The notes beneath the pieces are model-generated. The model was not told the DNA's origin. It was given only the letters and a program-made list of their open reading frames with translations, and made no database searches. A program made the position numbers and the translations under genes. From an uncultured Actinomycetes bacterium (lineage in GTDB: Bacteria > Actinomycetota > Thermoleophilia > Gaiellales > F1-60-MAGs149), in the NCBI GenBank assembly GCA_903960645.1, contig CAJCBN010000304.1, forward strand, positions 1-8,361: a DNA stretch of 8,361 bases. The letters run 5' to 3'. How positions within the stretch are numbered: position 1 is the first letter of the stretch; the number at the start of each line of letters is the position of its first letter. Shown here one piece after another: positions 6,427-8,361 of this stretch.

Positions 6427-6458
6427 TCGCCATGTGGGGCGTGTGCAGACGCGCTGGA

Positions 6459-7739
6459 TCAGAGCGCGAGGACGCGCAGCACCACGGGTGGGCCGGCGCA
6501 GACGCCGGTCCCCTCGATCGCGCTGAGCGCGCGGCGGGCGGCGCCCTCGGGCGCGGGATGCGTGACGATCACGAGCTGAGCACGCCCCTCGGCGGCCCGC
6601 TGGACGACCGAGTCGATGGAGACGGCCTCATCGGCGAGGATGGCCGCGATCCGGGCGAGGACGCCTGGCTCGTCCTTGACGTCGAGGCGCAGGTAGAGCG
6701 CGGACTCGACGGCATCGGCCGGGACGAGCGGGAGATCCCGGAACACGCCTGCGGTGCGCGGGAAGCCCGTGCCGGAGGTGCCGAGCACACCCATCAGATC
6801 GCCGATCACGGCGCTCGCAGTCTCGTCGCCGCCGGCACCGGGGCCGACGAGCGTGACCTCGCGGATGGCGTCGCCGCGCAGCATCACGGCGTTGAAGGAG
6901 CCGTTGACGGCACTCAGCGGATGCGCGTGGGGAACGAGCGTCGGCGCCACTCCGACGACGACGCCGGCGTCGACGCGTCGTGCTTGGCCGATCAGCTTGA
7001 CGCTGTAGCCCAGATCGTCGGCGAAGGCCACGTCGAGGGACGCCAGGCGATCGATGCCCTCGTGCGGCACGTCGTCGATGGTGACCTCGGTGTGGAACGC
7101 GATGGAGGCGAGGATGGCGACCTTGGCCGCGGCGTCGCCACCGGTGACGTCCTCGGTGGGATCGGCCTCGGCGTAGCCGAGCCGCTGGGCCTCGGCAAGA
7201 ACGGTGGCGTAGTCGGCGCCCTCGGCCATCTTCGAGAGCATGAAGTTGGTGGTGCCGTTGACGATGCCCAGAACGGCGGTGACCTCGCTGGCGATCATCG
7301 ACTCACGCAGCACCTTGACCACCGGGATGGCCGCGCAGACGCTCGCCTCGAAGCGGAGCTGAACCCCGTTGGCCTCGGCGGCCGCGAACAGCTCGGCGCC
7401 GTGGCGCGCGAGCAGCTGCTTGTTGGCGGTCACCACGGACTTGCCCGCGGCGAAGAGCTCCAGCATCCACTCGCGGGTCGGGGAGACGCCGCCCATCACC
7501 TCGGCGACCACGGCGATCGTGGGGTCGTCGCGGATGGTGTCGAAGCTATCGGTCAGCAGTCCGGGGCGCGGGGTCGACGTGCGCGGCGCCGAGACGTCGC
7601 GCACCAGCGCACGGCGCACCTCAACCGGAGCGCCGACGACGCGCTCCACGTCAACCGCGCGGGCGGTGAGGAGGCGATCGACGGCCGAGCCGACGGTGCC
7701 GTAGCCGAGAAGGCCGATGCCGATGGGAGTGCTGTTCAT
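6459..7739 (-). CDS. hom: Homoserine dehydrogenase with C-terminal ACT domain
   Basis: Reduces aspartate 4-semialdehyde to homoserine with NAD(P)H, the branch point to threonine and methionine. It has 426 residues, the usual length for the ACT-containing monofunctional form. The nucleotide-binding domain shows GLLGYGTVG at 9-17 and TANKQLL with Lys107. The catalytic domain has FEAS at 130-133, GIVNGTTNFML at 158-168 and GYAEADPTEDV followed by GGDAAAK. Glu191, Asp202 and Lys206 keep the exact spacing of the yeast enzyme's Glu208, Asp219 and Lys223. Residues ~347-426 form an ACT domain (DEPGVLARIAAIL), the likely site of threonine feedback inhibition. One local variation is CAAIP where AGGIP-type loops are common. 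The ATG at 7739 is chosen because the Rossmann strand begins 5 residues later; an in-frame ATG at 7799 would add a non-family leader that overlaps thrC. No SD is seen. There is no linked aspartokinase or thrB here; thrC is divergent. Confidence 0.96.
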   Translation of the reverse strand: MNSTPIGIGLLGYGTVGSAVDRLLTARAVDVERVVGAPVEVRRALVRDVSAPRTSTPRPGLLTDSFDTIRDDPTIAVVAEVMGGVSPTREWMLELFAAGKSVVTANKQLLARHGAELFAAAEANGVQLRFEASVCAAIPVVKVLRESMIASEVTAVLGIVNGTTNFMLSKMAEGADYATVLAEAQRLGYAEADPTEDVTGGDAAAKVAILASIAFHTEVTIDDVPHEGIDRLASLDVAFADDLGYSVKLIGQARRVDAGVVVGVAPTLVPHAHPLSAVNGSFNAVMLRGDAIREVTLVGPGAGGDETASAVIGDLMGVLGTSGTGFPRTAGVFRDLPLVPADAVESALYLRLDVKDEPGVLARIAAILADEAVSIDSVVQRAAEGRAQLVIVTHPAPEGAARRALSAIEGTGVCAGPPVVLRVLAL

Positions 7740-7779
7740 CTGACGCCGCAGGGTAGCGGTCGGGTACGGTTCATGGCGC
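7740..7779. promoter_or_regulatory. Divergent hom/thrC promoter region
   Basis: Only 40 bp separate the two divergent start codons. On the minus strand TACCCT (7755-7750) ends 10 nt before the hom ATG. On the plus strand TACGGT (7765-7770) ends 9 nt before the thrC ATG at 7780. Neither gene has a recognisable SD. Both therefore look leaderless or nearly so, with the two -10 boxes only 9 bp apart. The -35 elements are poor, and the boxes are short enough to occur by chance. Confidence 0.4.
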
Positions 7780-8361
7780 ATGTCGGCGAGCAACCGCACC
7801 CTGGGCCTGATCCGGCGCTATCGGGATCGTCTGCCCGCCTTTGACGAGGCCAGCATCGTCTCGATCGGCGAGGGGGGCGACGCCGCTGATCCACGCTCCC
7901 CGGCTCGGCGATCGTCTGGGCGTCAACCTCTATCTCAAGTACGAGGGGCTCAACCCGACGGGTTCGTTCAAGGACCGCGGCATGACCACCGCGCTCTCGG
8001 CCGCCAAGCAGGACGGCGTGCAGGCGGTGATCTGCGCGTCCACCGGCAACACCTCCGCCTCCGCTGCCGCCTACTCGGCGCGCGCGGGTATCCGCTGCGT
8101 CGTGGTCATTCCCGGCGGCAAGGTCGCGCAAGGCAAGCTGGCTCAGGCGCAGATCGCCGGCGCCGCGGTTGTCCAGATCGACGGCTCCTTCGACGACGCG
8201 CTGCGGATGGTGCGACTGATGAGCGACGAGCATCCGATCACGCTGGTCAACAACCTCAATCCGTACCGGCTCGAGGGGCAGAAGACCGCGGCCTGGGAGA
8301 TCATCGAAGACCTCGGGCACGCACCGGAGTGGATGTGTCTGCCCGTCGGCAACGGCGGCAA
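7780..8361 (+). CDS. thrC: Threonine synthase, 3' end outside window, apparent frameshift
   Basis: PLP enzyme that converts O-phosphohomoserine to threonine and phosphate. From the ATG at 7780 the first frame gives LGLIRRYRDRLP and SIGEG (residues 8-32), the expected N-terminus. After the six-G run at 7872-7877 the family sequence continues only in the next frame: PLIHAPRLGDRLG from 7883, then KYEGLNPTGSFKDRGM with the PLP lysine at 7970-7972, CASTGNTSASAAAY, IPGGKVAQGKLAQ, NPYRLEGQKTAAWE and PVGNGG at the window edge. Removing one G restores GEGATPLIHAPRLG, a normal threonine-synthase sequence. Both frames stay open to the end of the window. The order and motifs match the Bacillus/Mycobacterium-type short threonine synthases. 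A sequencing or assembly error is the simplest reading; a real inactivating mutation cannot be excluded. It is divergent from hom instead of following it, and the C-terminal part is not visible. Confidence 0.9.
   Translation, partial: MSASNRTLGLIRRYRDRLPAFDEASIVSIGEGGDAADPRSPARRSSGRQPLSQVRGAQPDGFVQGPRHDHRALGRQAGRRAGGDLRVHRQHLRLRCRLLGARGYPLRRGHSRRQGRARQAGSGADRRRRGCPDRRLLRRRAADGATDERRASDHAGQQPQSVPARGAEDRGLGDHRRPRARTGVDVSARRQRRQ
7872..7877 (+). other. Six-G run at the thrC frameshift point
   Basis: Homopolymer GGGGGG between the Glu-Gly codons and the TPLIH segment of thrC. The coding frame changes by one base here. Five G would give an uninterrupted threonine-synthase frame with the expected EGATPL sequence. 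Confidence 0.85.

Noticed and set aside
6451..6467. Small hairpin GCGCT-7 nt-AGCGC at the hom stop, as a hom terminator
   Set aside because: Only 5 bp, overlaps the stop codon and lacks a U tract; too weak to call.
7740..7799. A longer hom start at the ATG at 7799
   Set aside because: It would add 20 residues that do not resemble the family and would overlap the thrC coding region. The ATG at 7739 leads straight into the Rossmann strand.
5937..7844. A 635-codon open frame on the plus strand, antisense to the SDR gene and hom
   Set aside because: It crosses two well-supported genes and has the same low-complexity Asp/Gly/Arg/His make-up; it is a by-product of G/C third-position bias.
1..8361. 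A defence system, mobile element, CRISPR array or biosynthetic cluster
   Set aside because: All coding space is accounted for by recognised housekeeping families. I found no transposase, integrase, att-like direct repeats, regularly spaced repeats or unknown gene of any size.

Overview
This is a high-GC window (roughly two thirds G+C by eye) from a bacterial chromosome, probably an actinobacterium. Supporting signs are strong G/C third-position bias, a TPP riboswitch that directly contains the ribosome-binding site it controls, putative leaderless starts, G/C-rich terminator hairpins without a U tract, and an acetate-free, ordinary set of housekeeping genes. A deep-branching group such as Thermoleophilia is possible, but this is a guess from style and not from a marker gene. 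There are no rRNA, tRNA, insertion-sequence, phage or CRISPR signals. I see housekeeping metabolism and no evidence of a new defence or mobile system.

Layout. (1) nt 1-810, plus strand: the 3' part of a secreted-type polysaccharide deacetylase (Ig-like linker plus NodB domain). (2) nt 800-3315, minus strand: a compact thiamine operon, TPP riboswitch - thiS - thiG - thiED (fused thiamine-phosphate synthase and HMP-P kinase). All junctions overlap, and the operon's 3' end overlaps the convergent deacetylase by 11 bp. (3) nt 3422-5539, plus strand: hppA, a membrane proton-pumping pyrophosphatase of the K+-independent class, followed by a perfect 15-bp terminator hairpin. (4) nt 5697-6413, minus strand: an SDR-family, probably NAD(H)-dependent oxidoreductase with a TAGAAT box placed for a leaderless transcript. 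(5) nt 6459-7739, minus strand: hom, homoserine dehydrogenase with a C-terminal ACT domain. (6) nt 7780 to the window end, plus strand: thrC, threonine synthase, divergent from hom, cut by the window edge and carrying an apparent one-base frameshift in a run of six G.

How the genes fit together. ThiS carries the sulfur that ThiG builds into the thiazole ring; the ThiD half of ThiED makes HMP pyrophosphate and the ThiE half joins it to the thiazole to give thiamine phosphate. The riboswitch shuts translation when TPP is plentiful. ThiE releases pyrophosphate, but the neighbouring HppA serves whole-cell pyrophosphate turnover and its placement is probably coincidental. Hom and ThrC are the first and last steps from aspartate semialdehyde to threonine; thrB is not in the window. 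The points most worth checking are the thrC frameshift, the riboswitch/SD overlap with operon-wide translational coupling, the nested inverted repeat at 5609-5655, and the leaderless promoters.
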